A stretch of 34,472 nt of DNA from Bacillota bacterium (GTDB lineage: Bacteria > Bacillota > Clostridia > Peptostreptococcales > Anaerovoracaceae). The position numbers and the translations under genes were made by a program. This document shows, in pieces, positions 1 through 7,602 of the stretch (within the stretch, counting starts at the first letter, position 1; each line of letters starts with the position of its first letter). Below the pieces are notes generated by a model. The model was given only the letters and a program-made list of their open reading frames with translations. It searched no databases and was not told where the DNA came from. The stretch lies in the NCBI GenBank assembly GCA_029239605.1, contig JARBUO010000045.1, forward strand, positions 1-34,472. The letters run 5' to 3'.

Positions 1-151
1 GAAATATCATATCGTAATTTTCCTTGCGGGATTTGTTCTGGTAACGTACTTTAACCTTTCCACCATGGCCGTAGCGGTTGTGGCGATTATAACGGCTATT
101 TTGTATTATGTAGCAAATTCCAGCTTGGATTCCAGGAAAGGAGTGGCGTAA
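1..151 (+). CDS. PTS mannose/sorbose-family IIC component, C-terminal end (partial)
   Basis: Only the last 49 codons are present, in the frame ending with TAA at 149-151. They encode a strongly hydrophobic stretch (VIFLAGFVLVTYFNLS, then VAVVAIITAILYYVA) and a short polar tail. This matches the membrane-embedded end of a IIC sugar channel, and the IID gene starts 2 bases later, which is the usual IIC-IID order of mannose-family PTS loci. Together with IID it would form the permease that moves and phosphorylates a hexose or amino sugar. Substrate cannot be told. The assignment rests on position plus hydrophobicity, since most of the protein is outside the window. Confidence 0.75.
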   Translation, partial: KYHIVIFLAGFVLVTYFNLSTMAVAVVAIITAILYYVANSSLDSRKGVA

Positions 152-153
152 CG

Positions 154-1020
154 ATGGCTAAGAAACTTAATCCAAAAACACTGAAAAAGTCATGGCTAAA
201 CTGGTTCTTCTGGCATGGATGCTCCCAGCAGGCGGAAAGTATGCTCGGTATGGCGTTCGCTCAGTCCATGTCTCCTGTCATCGAAGAACTCTATGACACA
301 AAGGAAGAGAAGGCAGAGGCTCTGAAGCGGCATGTAACCCTGTTTAACACCGAGCAGCAGGTAGGTTCTATCTGTAACGGCGTTATCTGCGGTCTTGAAG
401 AAGCCAATTCCAATAAACAGTGTACTCCTGAGCTCATCAGCAGCGTCAAGGTTGCATTGATCGGGCCAACATCTGCAATCGGTGATTCCCTGTGGGTAGC
501 TACCTTTATTCCGATTCTGCTGACCATCTGCCTTTCCATCTCTCAGGCGTCTCCCGCGACTTCCTGGCTTGGACCACTGATTTATATGGTTGTTTACCCA
601 ATCGGAACTGCAATTTTAAGCTGGAACCTGTTCAAGCTTGGATATAAGTCCGGAATTGAAGGAATGCACGGGTTCATGTCAACGGGCAAGCTGGATACCC
701 TTACGGATACCATGACCGTTCTGGGCCTCACCGTTGTCGGCGCACTCACTGCTTCCTTCGTAACCGTCTCCATTCCTTTTAAAATCGTGAAGGATGTATT
801 TGATGCGACGCAGGGTGTTGTCCTTGAGGATCAGGTACTCTTTGAGGCCGACAAGATGCTGAATTCAATCTTCCCGCATCTCGTTCCACTGCTGCTGACG
901 CTGGGAATCTATTATCTGTATTCCAAGAAAAAGTGGTCCCCACTAAAACTCATGGGCTTAATCCTTGTAGCAGCAGGCGTACTTACCTTTATCGGATATT
1001 CCACAGGATTTTACGCTTAA
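154..1020 (+). CDS. PTS mannose/fructose/sorbose-family IID component
   Basis: The 288-residue product has the normal length and features of the IID family. It starts with a cytoplasmic region containing WFFWHGCSQQAESMLGMAFAQSM (residues about 17-39), then a GPTSAIGDSLWVATFIPILL segment, several hydrophobic segments and a C-terminal helix ending in GYSTGFYA. IID partners with IIC in the inner membrane to translocate a sugar that IIB phosphorylates. It starts 2 bases after the IIC stop with AGGAAAGGAG about 9 bases upstream, so the two are co-translated. A hairpin overlaps its stop codon. The sugar specificity is unknown; mannose, sorbose, N-acetylgalactosamine and fructose-amine systems all use this family. 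Confidence 0.92.
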   Translation: MAKKLNPKTLKKSWLNWFFWHGCSQQAESMLGMAFAQSMSPVIEELYDTKEEKAEALKRHVTLFNTEQQVGSICNGVICGLEEANSNKQCTPELISSVKVALIGPTSAIGDSLWVATFIPILLTICLSISQASPATSWLGPLIYMVVYPIGTAILSWNLFKLGYKSGIEGMHGFMSTGKLDTLTDTMTVLGLTVVGALTASFVTVSIPFKIVKDVFDATQGVVLEDQVLFEADKMLNSIFPHLVPLLLTLGIYYLYSKKKWSPLKLMGLILVAAGVLTFIGYSTGFYA

Positions 1021-1042
1021 GCATCGGTCCTCACCGTGCTTA
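1018..1042 (+). terminator. Hairpin overlapping the IID stop codon
   Basis: TAAGCA(T)CGGT pairs with ACCGTGCTTA around a CCTC loop, giving ten base pairs with one bulged T. It begins at the IID stop codon. The downstream bases are AAAACAC, not a T-run, so it is more likely an RNA-stabilising or processing hairpin than a true terminator. It would separate expression of IIC-IID from IIA-HPr. Confidence 0.45.
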
Positions 1043-1083
1043 AAACACGAATCTGAGGGAATCATAGAAAGACTGAAAGCATG

Positions 1084-1133
1084 GATGCTCACAGATCAGT
1101 ATAAGACTGAACACTTAGATGCTCATGGATCAG
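1084..1133. repeat. Imperfect 16-bp direct repeat in the IID-IIA gap
   Basis: GATGCTCACAGATCAG (1084-1099) recurs as GATGCTCATGGATCAG (1118-1133), 34 bases apart, with two mismatches. A perfect 12-bp palindrome CCAGGCGCCTGG lies at 1209-1220. Nothing in the roughly 280-bp gap between IID and IIA looks like a gene, so this is probably a leader or regulatory stretch. Confidence 0.45.
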
Positions 1134-1298
1134 CATCTCTGACCTGCGGGCATCCACGCTGTATTTATGACGGCAAATAGGGGTGTATTGAAAACTGCTT
1201 GTATCGGGCCAGGCGCCTGGGATTTGCGGAAGACAAAGAAGGCTTCAGCCTTATGAAGTAGATAAAAAAGGATTTGCCGTTGTGAAATGGAGGACAGA

Positions 1299-1691
1299 AT
1301 GAAACGAATGATCGTGGTCGGACACGGAGGCTATGCCGAAGGTGTCAGATTGAATATGGAAATGATTGCCGGCGTTCCGGAACGGATGTATTTTTTCGAT
1401 CTGAGAAAAGGAGAGGATCTGGCTGATCTGGAAAAACGGATCAAAGAGCTGCTGGAAAGCTTTGATGATGACGAAGTTCTGTTTGCCTGCGATCTTCTCG
1501 GCGCATCGCCTTTCCGTGTGGCTGCAATGCAGTGTGCTGAACATCCCGGAAAATATTTTACTGTTGCGGGATTAAATACCATGGCTTTTCTTGAGTCAAG
1601 CATGAATCTTGAAAGCGAACTTTCCATCGAGGAACTGGCGGATCTGGCGGTGGAAACAGCCAAAAACGCAGTAGCAAGATTTCCGGAATAA
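1299..1691 (+). CDS. PTS mannose-type IIA component
   Basis: The product (130 residues from this start) begins MKRMIVVGHGGYAEGV, the typical first strand of the ManX-like IIA fold, where His9 in GHGG is the phosphorylated residue. DLLGASPF (about residue 66) is another family feature. IIA accepts phosphate from HPr and passes it to IIB in the cytoplasm. An ATG four codons earlier (1287) is possible, but GGAGG at 1289-1293 is placed correctly only for 1299. The gene encodes a free IIA rather than a IIAB fusion. Its position just before an HPr gene suggests that this locus carries its own phosphorelay parts. Confidence 0.9.
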   Translation: MKRMIVVGHGGYAEGVRLNMEMIAGVPERMYFFDLRKGEDLADLEKRIKELLESFDDDEVLFACDLLGASPFRVAAMQCAEHPGKYFTVAGLNTMAFLESSMNLESELSIEELADLAVETAKNAVARFPE

Positions 1692-1783
1692 CAGATGGTT
1701 GTTAGGGAATAGACCTTGATATCCCAATGAAAAAAGACGGAGCGATTCGGTAGATAACCGAAGAAAAATCAGGAGGAATCGAC

Positions 1784-2050
1784 ATGTATTCAGAAAACAT
1801 TGTAGTTCAGAATAAAACAGGACTTCATGCAAGACCCGCAGCAACCTTTGTACAGACTGCGGCAAAGTTTAAATCCAACGTTACCATCGAGAAGGATACG
1901 AAAAAAGCCAACGCAAAATCAATGCTTGCAGTGCTGGCCCTTGGTGTTTCCAAGGATTCGGAAATCAAAATTACAGCAGAGGGTGAAGACGAAAATCACG
2001 CTGTGAAGACACTGAAAGAACTGGTTGAATCAAAATTCGGTGAAGAATAG
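1784..2050 (+). CDS. Phosphocarrier protein HPr
   Basis: The 88-residue product is a full-length HPr. His15 lies in KTGLHARPA, the site phosphorylated by enzyme I, and Ser46 lies in NAKSMLAVLALGV, the site used by HPr kinase/phosphorylase in Bacillota. AGGAGG lies 8 bases before the ATG. It follows the IIA gene by 92 bases and is followed by a strong inverted repeat. No enzyme I gene is seen in the window. Because it sits inside a sugar-specific PTS locus it may be a dedicated or second HPr; whether the genome has another general HPr cannot be seen. A decayed partial copy lies at 3197-3266. Confidence 0.96.
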   Translation: MYSENIVVQNKTGLHARPAATFVQTAAKFKSNVTIEKDTKKANAKSMLAVLALGVSKDSEIKITAEGEDENHAVKTLKELVESKFGEE

Positions 2051-2080
2051 GAATGTGATAAACATTTTTGCCGTGATGTG

Positions 2081-2122
2081 GTAAAATAATCGCAGAAATA
2101 CGTGAAATTACGATTATTTTAC
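2081..2122 (+). terminator. Perfect 12-bp inverted repeat after HPr
   Basis: GTAAAATAATCG (2081-2092) and CGATTATTTTAC (2111-2122) are exact inverted copies with an 18-base loop. They start 30 bases after the HPr stop. The stem is A/T-rich, so it could be a terminator or an operator for the GntR-type gene that follows. A second small hairpin, TTTCGGC/GCCGAAA, lies at 2144-2173. Confidence 0.5.
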
Positions 2123-2254
2123 GGATCGAGTGCCCTGCGGGAATTTCGGCATTTCAAAACGGTGTCGCCGAAAACCCAGATAGCTGTACTGCAAAAAAGC
2201 GAACTTTTCAGGGTATAGCACTTCACGTAAGTATGTTAAATTAGGAGTAGGTGT

Positions 2255-2968
2255 ATGGAACATAAAGTTGCAAAGTACATTCAGATCAAGGAAGACATCA
2301 TCAGTGACATCAAATCGGGAATGTTGCAGCCTGGAGACAAAGTGGACAGCGAGTCTGCCCTGAAGAAAAAGTACAATGTATCCACCATCACGGTCAGGAA
2401 GGCCTTCAATGACCTGATCAGCGAAGGATATCTTATGGGAGTGCAAGGCGTTGGTACCTTTGTAACCAAGAAGCAGATGACCCGCGGACTGACTTCTATC
2501 AGCTTCAGCGATGAACTGCTCCAACAGGGATACCAGATTGGAATGCTCGTGGATCTCATCGAAGAGGTGCGAAATTCCAATGTTGCAGAAAAATTGGAGA
2601 TTCCTGCCGATCAATCGATGATCTGTGTACGTAGAGTGAGACTTGCCAATGATGAGCCCATCGCCTATCAAAGTTCCTTCGTGGACAGCAGAATTTTGAG
2701 TATGGAACAGGCTGAGCATATTCGCGAAAATGCTTCCTTCTATAAAACCTTAAAGGACGCAAAAATTTTCCCCGTATGGGCCAGTGAAAATTATTCTGTC
2801 AAACAGGTCACTGACGGCAGGATTGCAAAACTTATGAATATGAAGAAGAACACCGATACCTTTTTTGTCAAGCGGCTCGCCTTCGATGAATTTGACAAGG
2901 TTATCGAGTATGCAGAGACACATTTTAATAAGGACTGGTATTCTGTGACCATAAATATTAAAATTTAG
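2255..2968 (+). CDS. GntR-family (HutC/UTRA-type) transcriptional regulator
   Basis: Residues 5-73 form a GntR winged helix (YIQIKEDIISDIKSGMLQPG, then DSESALKKKYNVSTITVRKAF and EGYLMGVQGVGTFV). The rest fits a UTRA effector domain (SFSDELLQQGY, ICVRRVRLANDEPIAYQSSFV, TFFVKRLAFDEFDKVIEYAETHF). Regulators of this type usually repress sugar or amino-sugar uptake genes and release DNA on binding a phosphorylated sugar. The length of 237 residues is normal. It starts with AGGAG about 10 bases before the ATG. Its position right after PTS genes on the same strand suggests that it controls that PTS. The effector cannot be read from the sequence. Confidence 0.9.
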   Translation: MEHKVAKYIQIKEDIISDIKSGMLQPGDKVDSESALKKKYNVSTITVRKAFNDLISEGYLMGVQGVGTFVTKKQMTRGLTSISFSDELLQQGYQIGMLVDLIEEVRNSNVAEKLEIPADQSMICVRRVRLANDEPIAYQSSFVDSRILSMEQAEHIRENASFYKTLKDAKIFPVWASENYSVKQVTDGRIAKLMNMKKNTDTFFVKRLAFDEFDKVIEYAETHFNKDWYSVTINIKI

Positions 2969-2989
2969 CCCATGATCGAGCCCGTATTG

Positions 2990-3030
2990 AGCAGACATCT
3001 TTTCGAAAGAAGAAAAGGTGTCTGCTTTTT
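2990..3030 (+). terminator. Rho-independent terminator of the PTS/GntR unit
   Basis: AGCAGACATCTTTTC pairs with GAAAAGGTGTCTGCT (one G-T pair) and is followed by TTTTTTAT. It lies 20 bases after the GntR stop codon. Confidence 0.85.
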
Positions 3031-3196
3031 TATCCGATCGGTTATTTTTTCAATTGACTGTGTCACCAGCACTTTCTTAGATATCGTATCATTTCAATGG
3101 TCTAAACAAACAAACGGAATGTTTCCTTAGATCAACAGAACTTATCGAAAGAAGGAGGAAAGAACAGGATAATGTTGAAAAAATAACTGACTAGTA

Positions 3197-3266
3197 AATA
3201 AAACAGGACTGCATGCAAGACCGGCGGCAACCTTTGCACAGACTACTGCAAAATATAAGTCAGCAT
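3197..3266 (+). pseudogene. Decayed fragment of an HPr gene
   Basis: This stretch closely matches positions 1811-1880 inside the intact HPr gene. Its frame reads NKTGLHARPAATFAQTTAKYKS, compared with NKTGLHARPAATFVQTAAKFKS in the intact copy. No start codon precedes it in frame; there is a TGA at 3188-3190. After about residue 22 the similarity ends and the frame continues into unrelated sequence until a TGA at 3436-3438. The His15 motif survives, but no complete fold can be made. It looks like a remnant of a duplicated or rearranged HPr gene. What the following 3267-3360 sequence derives from is not recognised. Confidence 0.8.
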
Positions 3267-3372
3267 TGAAATTGTCGGTCAACGCAGAGCTGGAAAAACT
3301 CATTCTGGAAAACTGCGGGGGAATGGGTCAGCAGATCTTTTATCCAGGCAGAGGAGCTGTTTTGATTACCCA

Positions 3373-3395
3373 GAGCTTTTTTAGGAAGCTCTTTT
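3373..3395 (+). terminator. Short hairpin with T-run
   Basis: GAGCTT (3373-3378) pairs with AAGCTC (3386-3391) and TTTT follows. It would stop any transcript coming through the decayed HPr fragment just before the operator-like repeat at 3398. Confidence 0.5.
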
Positions 3396-3397
3396 CC

Positions 3398-3437
3398 ATA
3401 TCAAGTTTTTCCACATGGGTATGGAAAAACTTGATAT
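3398..3437. promoter_or_regulatory. Operator-like 16-bp perfect inverted repeat (TTTCC-N10-GGAAA), with promoter downstream
   Basis: ATATCAAGTTTTTCCA (3398-3413) is the exact reverse complement of TGGAAAAACTTGATAT (3422-3437). The core is TTTCC-N10-GGAAA. The right arm and the next bases through AAACAGAT (about 3451) are nearly identical to 16018-16047, and a possible -10 (TATGAT or TAATAT) lies at the same distance in both. Such placement suits an activator bound upstream of a weak -35. It lies about 375 bases before the first importer gene; the intervening space is taken up by the element at 3523-3749. The regulator is probably one of the PRD proteins at 11969 or 13963 (inference). Confidence 0.7.
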
Positions 3438-3522
3438 GAAGTTAAGAAACAGATGGGTTATGATAGGCAATAGAGATGGCATACTTTATGTAAAAATGGT
3501 GCCGGAGAAAACAATTAGTACT

Positions 3523-3749
3523 CTGTAACACTTAAAACTTGGCATTGCCCGGCGAGGAAAATTTCCGTATGACTAGGCAACGGCTCCGCCTCCGACTCGC
3601 TTCGCTCCCTGCTGTCCGTTTTGCTGAGCCAAGCAAGCTTGGAGCAAAAAGGCGGAGGAATCGAGGCATAGCCGTAGCTATGGTGAGTGACGACAACACA
3701 GTCATACGGAAATTCAACCGACGGCAATGTAAGGAATTAGGTGTTACAG
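3523..3749. mobile_element. 227-bp MITE-like palindromic element without coding capacity
   Basis: About 50 bases at each end form an imperfect terminal inverted repeat. CTGTAACAC at 3523-3531 mirrors GTGTTACAG at 3741-3749, and ATTTCCGTATGAC at 3561-3573 exactly mirrors GTCATACGGAAAT at 3701-3713. The middle folds on its own (3619-3634 with 3637-3649), so the whole unit can form one long hairpin. The interior is more GC-rich than the flanks. Short open frames on both strands show no protein features. It lies in the leader between the operator at 3398 and the binding-protein gene at 3812. No target-site duplication was clear by eye, and no transposase is nearby. Confidence 0.65.
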
Positions 3750-3811
3750 CGCACTAGGCAAAGTACCAGGAGATGGTTAAAGGAAGATTTAATAATGGAG
3801 GAGAATCAATT

Positions 3812-4966
3812 ATGAAAAATTCTATGTTCAAAAAATTGAGCCTATGTCTGTCTGTATTTTTGATTGCAAGCACCATGAGCGCCTGCGGGTCCGGAGGCGC
3901 AAGCACAGGTGATTCCAAAGAATCCGATTCCAACAAGGACGGCACGGCTGTTTACTCAATCGGATACAATAACTGGGGTCAGGGCGTATTTCCATTGGAT
4001 ATCATCGAAAAAGAAACAAAAAATGCAACAGAGATATTCGGAAACAATCTGGTGGTGGCAAATGACGAATTTAAAGCCGACAAGGTAATCTCTGATGTTC
4101 AGACACTGATCTCATCCGGGGTAGACGGAATTCAGTTCTTTGGTATTTCTGAAACCATGTTTAACTCGGTTTCCCAAATTTGCCAAGATGCAAAAGTACC
4201 GTTCGTTTTATTTGATAAAATTCCTTCTAACGAGGTTCTCGCAAAGCTGAAGGAGAATCCTTACTTTGTAGGAGCAATATCTGCAGAGGACAAACTGGCC
4301 GGAAAAAGCATAGCGGAAATGGCACTGAAGGATGGATGTGAAACCGCAATTATTGTGGCAGCGGCAAAAGGGGACTCCTCTCATGATCTGAGAATTGAAG
4401 GATTTGTTGAAGCGTTTACAGCCGGAGGTGGCTATGTCCTTGGCGAAGCCCACTGTGCAGACCCAACGGAAGCCGTTCAAAAATCTAACGACCTTCTGAC
4501 AGCCTATCCCGATGCAGACTGCATTTATGGTACAGGCGGCGACTTTGTGGACGGCGCTTTAAATGCGCTGGCAAGCAGAAAAGACACAAACATGGACCCC
4601 AAAATCTACGGCACTGATATTACACCTGATATCGCACAAAAAATGGTAGACCAGCAGATTGATGGTGTTGTAGGCGGACAGTGGGTTGACGGTTCCCTTG
4701 CGAATATGCTGCTACTCAACTATCTTGACGGACATCCAATCCTTGGCGAAGATGGAAAAGCTCCGGTATTTACCAACCTTCCCATGTGTACCCTTGCTCC
4801 GGATCAGGCGGGCGCCTTCATCAAGCTTCTGGAAAACAATGAAAGCCCCATTTCCGACGAAGAGTATCAGAGCTTAAGCTATCGATTCAATCCTGAAGTA
4901 AGCTATCAGACATTCTTTGACTTTATTACTAATTATAATGAAACCTTTAACGCAAAGTTAAAATAA
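3812..4966 (+). CDS. Ribose-type ABC transporter substrate-binding lipoprotein (importer 1)
   Basis: The 384-residue product starts with a lipoprotein signal: MKNSMFKK, a hydrophobic stretch, then STMSAC with Cys25 as lipid anchor, followed by a Gly/Ser/Asp-rich linker. The remainder fits the periplasmic-binding fold of the ribose/galactose family (LISSGVDGIQFFG, VPFVLFDKI, DLRIEGFVEAF, DADCIYGTGGDFVDGALNAL). In this family the protein captures a sugar or related compound outside the membrane. GGAGGAG at 3798-3804 fits the ATG at 3812; an in-frame ATG at 3773 would add 13 residues before the signal and is unlikely. It is the first gene of a four-gene importer and is paralogous to the protein at 23452; both end in a YQTF-DFI-NYN motif. 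The ligand is unknown. Confidence 0.9.
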   Translation: MKNSMFKKLSLCLSVFLIASTMSACGSGGASTGDSKESDSNKDGTAVYSIGYNNWGQGVFPLDIIEKETKNATEIFGNNLVVANDEFKADKVISDVQTLISSGVDGIQFFGISETMFNSVSQICQDAKVPFVLFDKIPSNEVLAKLKENPYFVGAISAEDKLAGKSIAEMALKDGCETAIIVAAAKGDSSHDLRIEGFVEAFTAGGGYVLGEAHCADPTEAVQKSNDLLTAYPDADCIYGTGGDFVDGALNALASRKDTNMDPKIYGTDITPDIAQKMVDQQIDGVVGGQWVDGSLANMLLLNYLDGHPILGEDGKAPVFTNLPMCTLAPDQAGAFIKLLENNESPISDEEYQSLSYRFNPEVSYQTFFDFITNYNETFNAKLK

Positions 4967-5015
4967 ATACATAAACATCGCCGCAGAATTGCGGAATGTG
5001 AAACGTTATCGAAAA

Positions 5016-5067
5016 GCTCCTCTCCTAGCATCAGTACTGATTCGCTATAGCGATGCGGGAGAGGGGC
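5016..5067 (+). terminator. Hairpin between binding protein and permease (importer 1)
   Basis: GCTCCTCTCCTAGCATC (5016-5032) pairs imperfectly with GATGCGGGAGAGGGGC (about 5053-5068), and the bases after it are CTTTCTG. It lies in the 159-base gap after the binding-protein gene. Hairpins here commonly lower read-through or protect the upstream message, so the binding protein is made in excess of the membrane parts. Importer 2 has an analogous hairpin at 24599. Confidence 0.65.
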
Positions 5068-5125
5068 CTTTCTGAAAGCAGCGTACATCCGATATAAAAG
5101 AATTTGTTTGAGGAGAATATTTGAT

Positions 5126-6094
5126 ATGAATCAAGAGGCTTCATCCGCTGCAGCAACAAAAAGGATCAAAGCGGTTATTGTGATTATCCTCGTTGTTCTG
5201 GCCTTTGGAATACTAAATCGTTACGTTGACGGCAAGTTTATCAGTGTTTCGAATTTCAATGTACTGATAACCGGATCTGCCATACCTACCTTTGTCGCCT
5301 GGGGCCTCTGCTTTATTTTTGCAGCAGGCATTACTGACTTCTCCATTGGCGCTGTTCTTATTCTTTCCGCCACAGTGGGCGGAGCCCTGGGAAATAAGAT
5401 GGGATATCCCGGATTGATCCTTGGAGGAATCCTTGTAGGAATGGTTTTACTTCTTATTAATTTTCAGGTGTATAACATTACGAAAATACCATCCTGGATT
5501 GCAGGTCTGGGGATGACAATGATATATGAGGCAGTCGCTGCTTACTATGCGAAGCTCAGGCTGGCGCAGGGCCTTCAGGTCGTGCAGCTGGATCCTCAGC
5601 TGCGTGCTCTCGGACATGTCCCAGCAGTTTATTTTCTGCTGGCTGCAGGACTGGCCGTAGCATACTTGCTTTACAACCGGACAACCGCAGGACTGAATGT
5701 CAGAGCTGTGGGCAGCAATGGGACCATTGCAAAGATGATGGGAATCCATCCGGTAAAAGCACTGATCATCGGAGGCTTGATTGCCGGATTTTTTTTCGGC
5801 ATTGCCGGGGTGATCAAAGAGAGCTACGCAGGCCGTGTGATTGCCATGACGGGCTTATCCAGCATCAGTACTATCTTCCTGCCTTTAGCAGCAGTTTTAC
5901 TGTCCCAGGTGCTTCAAAAGTATATCAATATTATTATTGCAATCCCAATTGCGACCTTATTTATCTCATCCATCTTTAACCTGTTGACCCTTCTGGGGGT
6001 GCCTTCCGGTACATGGCAGGAGACCATACTGGGCGTGATCGTTATTGTTTTCGGAATGATCGCACAGAGAAAAGAGAAAGGGGTAATCAAATAA
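5126..6094 (+). CDS. Ribose-type ABC transporter permease, first subunit (importer 1)
   Basis: The 322-residue product belongs to the RbsC-like permease family. It has 8-10 hydrophobic segments, the FAAGITDFSIGAVLILSATVGG region typical of the family, and a conserved GLNVRAVGSNGTIAKMMGI cytoplasmic loop that contacts the ATPase. AGGAG at 5111-5115 fits the ATG at 5126; an in-frame TTG at 5108 is the only alternative. The stop TAA overlaps the ATPase start by one base (TAATG). With the second permease at 7599 it should form a heterodimeric channel, as in importers with two different permeases. It is paralogous to 24648-25625. Confidence 0.92.
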   Translation: MNQEASSAAATKRIKAVIVIILVVLAFGILNRYVDGKFISVSNFNVLITGSAIPTFVAWGLCFIFAAGITDFSIGAVLILSATVGGALGNKMGYPGLILGGILVGMVLLLINFQVYNITKIPSWIAGLGMTMIYEAVAAYYAKLRLAQGLQVVQLDPQLRALGHVPAVYFLLAAGLAVAYLLYNRTTAGLNVRAVGSNGTIAKMMGIHPVKALIIGGLIAGFFFGIAGVIKESYAGRVIAMTGLSSISTIFLPLAAVLLSQVLQKYINIIIAIPIATLFISSIFNLLTLLGVPSGTWQETILGVIVIVFGMIAQRKEKGVIK

Positions 6095-7602
6095 TGGTGC
6101 AAAATGAATCCATACTGCAAATCGAAAATCTGAACAAAAGCTTCGGTCCGACCCATGCCAATAAAAATATCTGCTTCACACTCAAAAGGGGAGAGGTCAG
6201 AGGTTTGGCGGGAGAAAACGGATCTGGGAAATCCACATTGCTTTCGCAAATTGCCGGGATCCTATGCAAAGACTCGGGCCAAATGCAAAAGGACGGAGCG
6301 GCATACGATCCAAAATCTCCTTTGGAGGCCAACGAAAAGAAAATCGCCATTGTTGTTCAGGAGCTGGGGCTGGTTAATACTCTGCCTGCCGGCATTAATA
6401 TCTTTCTCGGGAGGACCGACCAGTTTTCTCGCTTTGGCATCGTCAACATGAAGAAGGTCTATCAGGCAGCTAATGAGCAGCTTGAAAAGTGGGGCCTTCC
6501 CGCAATTCCGTATCATAGGCTTGCGGGAGAAATGAATGTTGAGACCCGAAAAATGATCGAACTTGCCAGAGCGCTGTCCACAGATCCTGATATCCTGATC
6601 TTGGATGAAGTGACCCAGGCGCTGTCCCATGACAATCGCCTGCGCTTATATGAGATTATTAAAACATTCAAAGAACAGGGTAAGTCCATTATTTTGATTA
6701 CCCACGATCTTGAAGAAATGATTGAAATAACCGATACCATTTCTATTCTTCGGGACGGCGAACTGATTGGAACAGAAACCAGCTGCGAAATCAATTCAGA
6801 TATCCTGAAAACCAAGATGGTCGGCAGAAAACTGGACGGAGAGTACTACCGTGCAGATGCGGAAGAACGTTATGAAGATGAGGTTATTCTCGAAGTGAAA
6901 AATCTTGTATCGGAGGATGGGCTCGCAGACATTTCCTTTGAAGTACATAAAGGGGAGATCCTGGGTTTTTGCGGCCTGAGCGATTCGGGAATCCATGCAG
7001 TGGGCAAGGCGGTCTACGGTCTGAGCAAATTGCAGACAGGAACTGTCTGTCTGAAACAGAAAAACATACGGATCTGCAATCAGACACAAGCACTACAAAA
7101 TGGGATGGCTTACGTTCCAAAGGACAGGGATCATGAAGCGCTTATGATGGCCGCATCCATCAGGGAAAACTTTAGTATGCCGTCACTGGATGCACTGAGA
7201 GGTCCCTTGGGGTATCTGAGCACCAGGAAACTCAATCGCATGGCTGAAGATGCAAAGAATCTGTTCAATGTCAAGTGCACCGGTATCGACCAGCCCATGA
7301 ACGGACTGAGCGGCGGCAACAAACAAAAGGTGAATCTGGGAAGATGGCTTCTGAAAGACCCCGATGTTCTCGTGGTAGATTGTCCTACAAGAGGAGTCGA
7401 TGTAGGAGTAAAGGCATATTTGTATCAGTGTCTGAAGAATGCCAAGGAAAAGGGCGTTGCTATCGTTCTGATTACCGATGAACTGTCGGAGGCAATTGGG
7501 ATGTCAGACAATATTGCAGTAATGAAAAATGGGAAAATCGTTAAAACCATAAAGAGAAGTTCTCATTTCAGTGAAGAAGCCATAATTGAGGTGATGATAT
7601 GA
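6094..7602 (+). CDS. Ribose-type ABC transporter double ATPase (importer 1)
   Basis: The 502 residues hold two nucleotide-binding domains. Domain 1 has Walker A GENGSGKST (40-48), Q-loop Gln in VVQEL (about 89), Walker B ILILDE with Asp171/Glu172 and switch His204 (THDLEE), but its signature is degenerate (AGEMNVETRKM instead of LSxGQ). Domain 2 has an intact signature LSGGNKQ (405-411) but no Walker A lysine pattern (GLSDSGIHAVG), and Walker B reads VVDCPTRGVDVG, with Cys430 where the catalytic Glu is expected. One complete and one dead ATP site are therefore predicted. The start at 6094 overlaps the permease stop; a longer frame from 6013 lies inside the permease. It powers uptake at the cytoplasmic face. 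Confidence 0.93.
   Translation: MVQNESILQIENLNKSFGPTHANKNICFTLKRGEVRGLAGENGSGKSTLLSQIAGILCKDSGQMQKDGAAYDPKSPLEANEKKIAIVVQELGLVNTLPAGINIFLGRTDQFSRFGIVNMKKVYQAANEQLEKWGLPAIPYHRLAGEMNVETRKMIELARALSTDPDILILDEVTQALSHDNRLRLYEIIKTFKEQGKSIILITHDLEEMIEITDTISILRDGELIGTETSCEINSDILKTKMVGRKLDGEYYRADAEERYEDEVILEVKNLVSEDGLADISFEVHKGEILGFCGLSDSGIHAVGKAVYGLSKLQTGTVCLKQKNIRICNQTQALQNGMAYVPKDRDHEALMMAASIRENFSMPSLDALRGPLGYLSTRKLNRMAEDAKNLFNVKCTGIDQPMNGLSGGNKQKVNLGRWLLKDPDVLVVDCPTRGVDVGVKAYLYQCLKNAKEKGVAIVLITDELSEAIGMSDNIAVMKNGKIVKTIKRSSHFSEEAIIEVMI

Noticed and set aside
3408-3440. Sigma-54 type -24/-12 promoter in TGGAAAAACTTGATAT
   Set aside because: The GG-N10-GC spacing is not met, and the perfect inverted repeat is explained better as an operator.
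3515-3757. Short open frames on both strands (61-72 codons) in 3515-3757
   Set aside because: They are by-products of the 227-bp palindromic element, mirror one another, and show no protein family features or ribosome sites.
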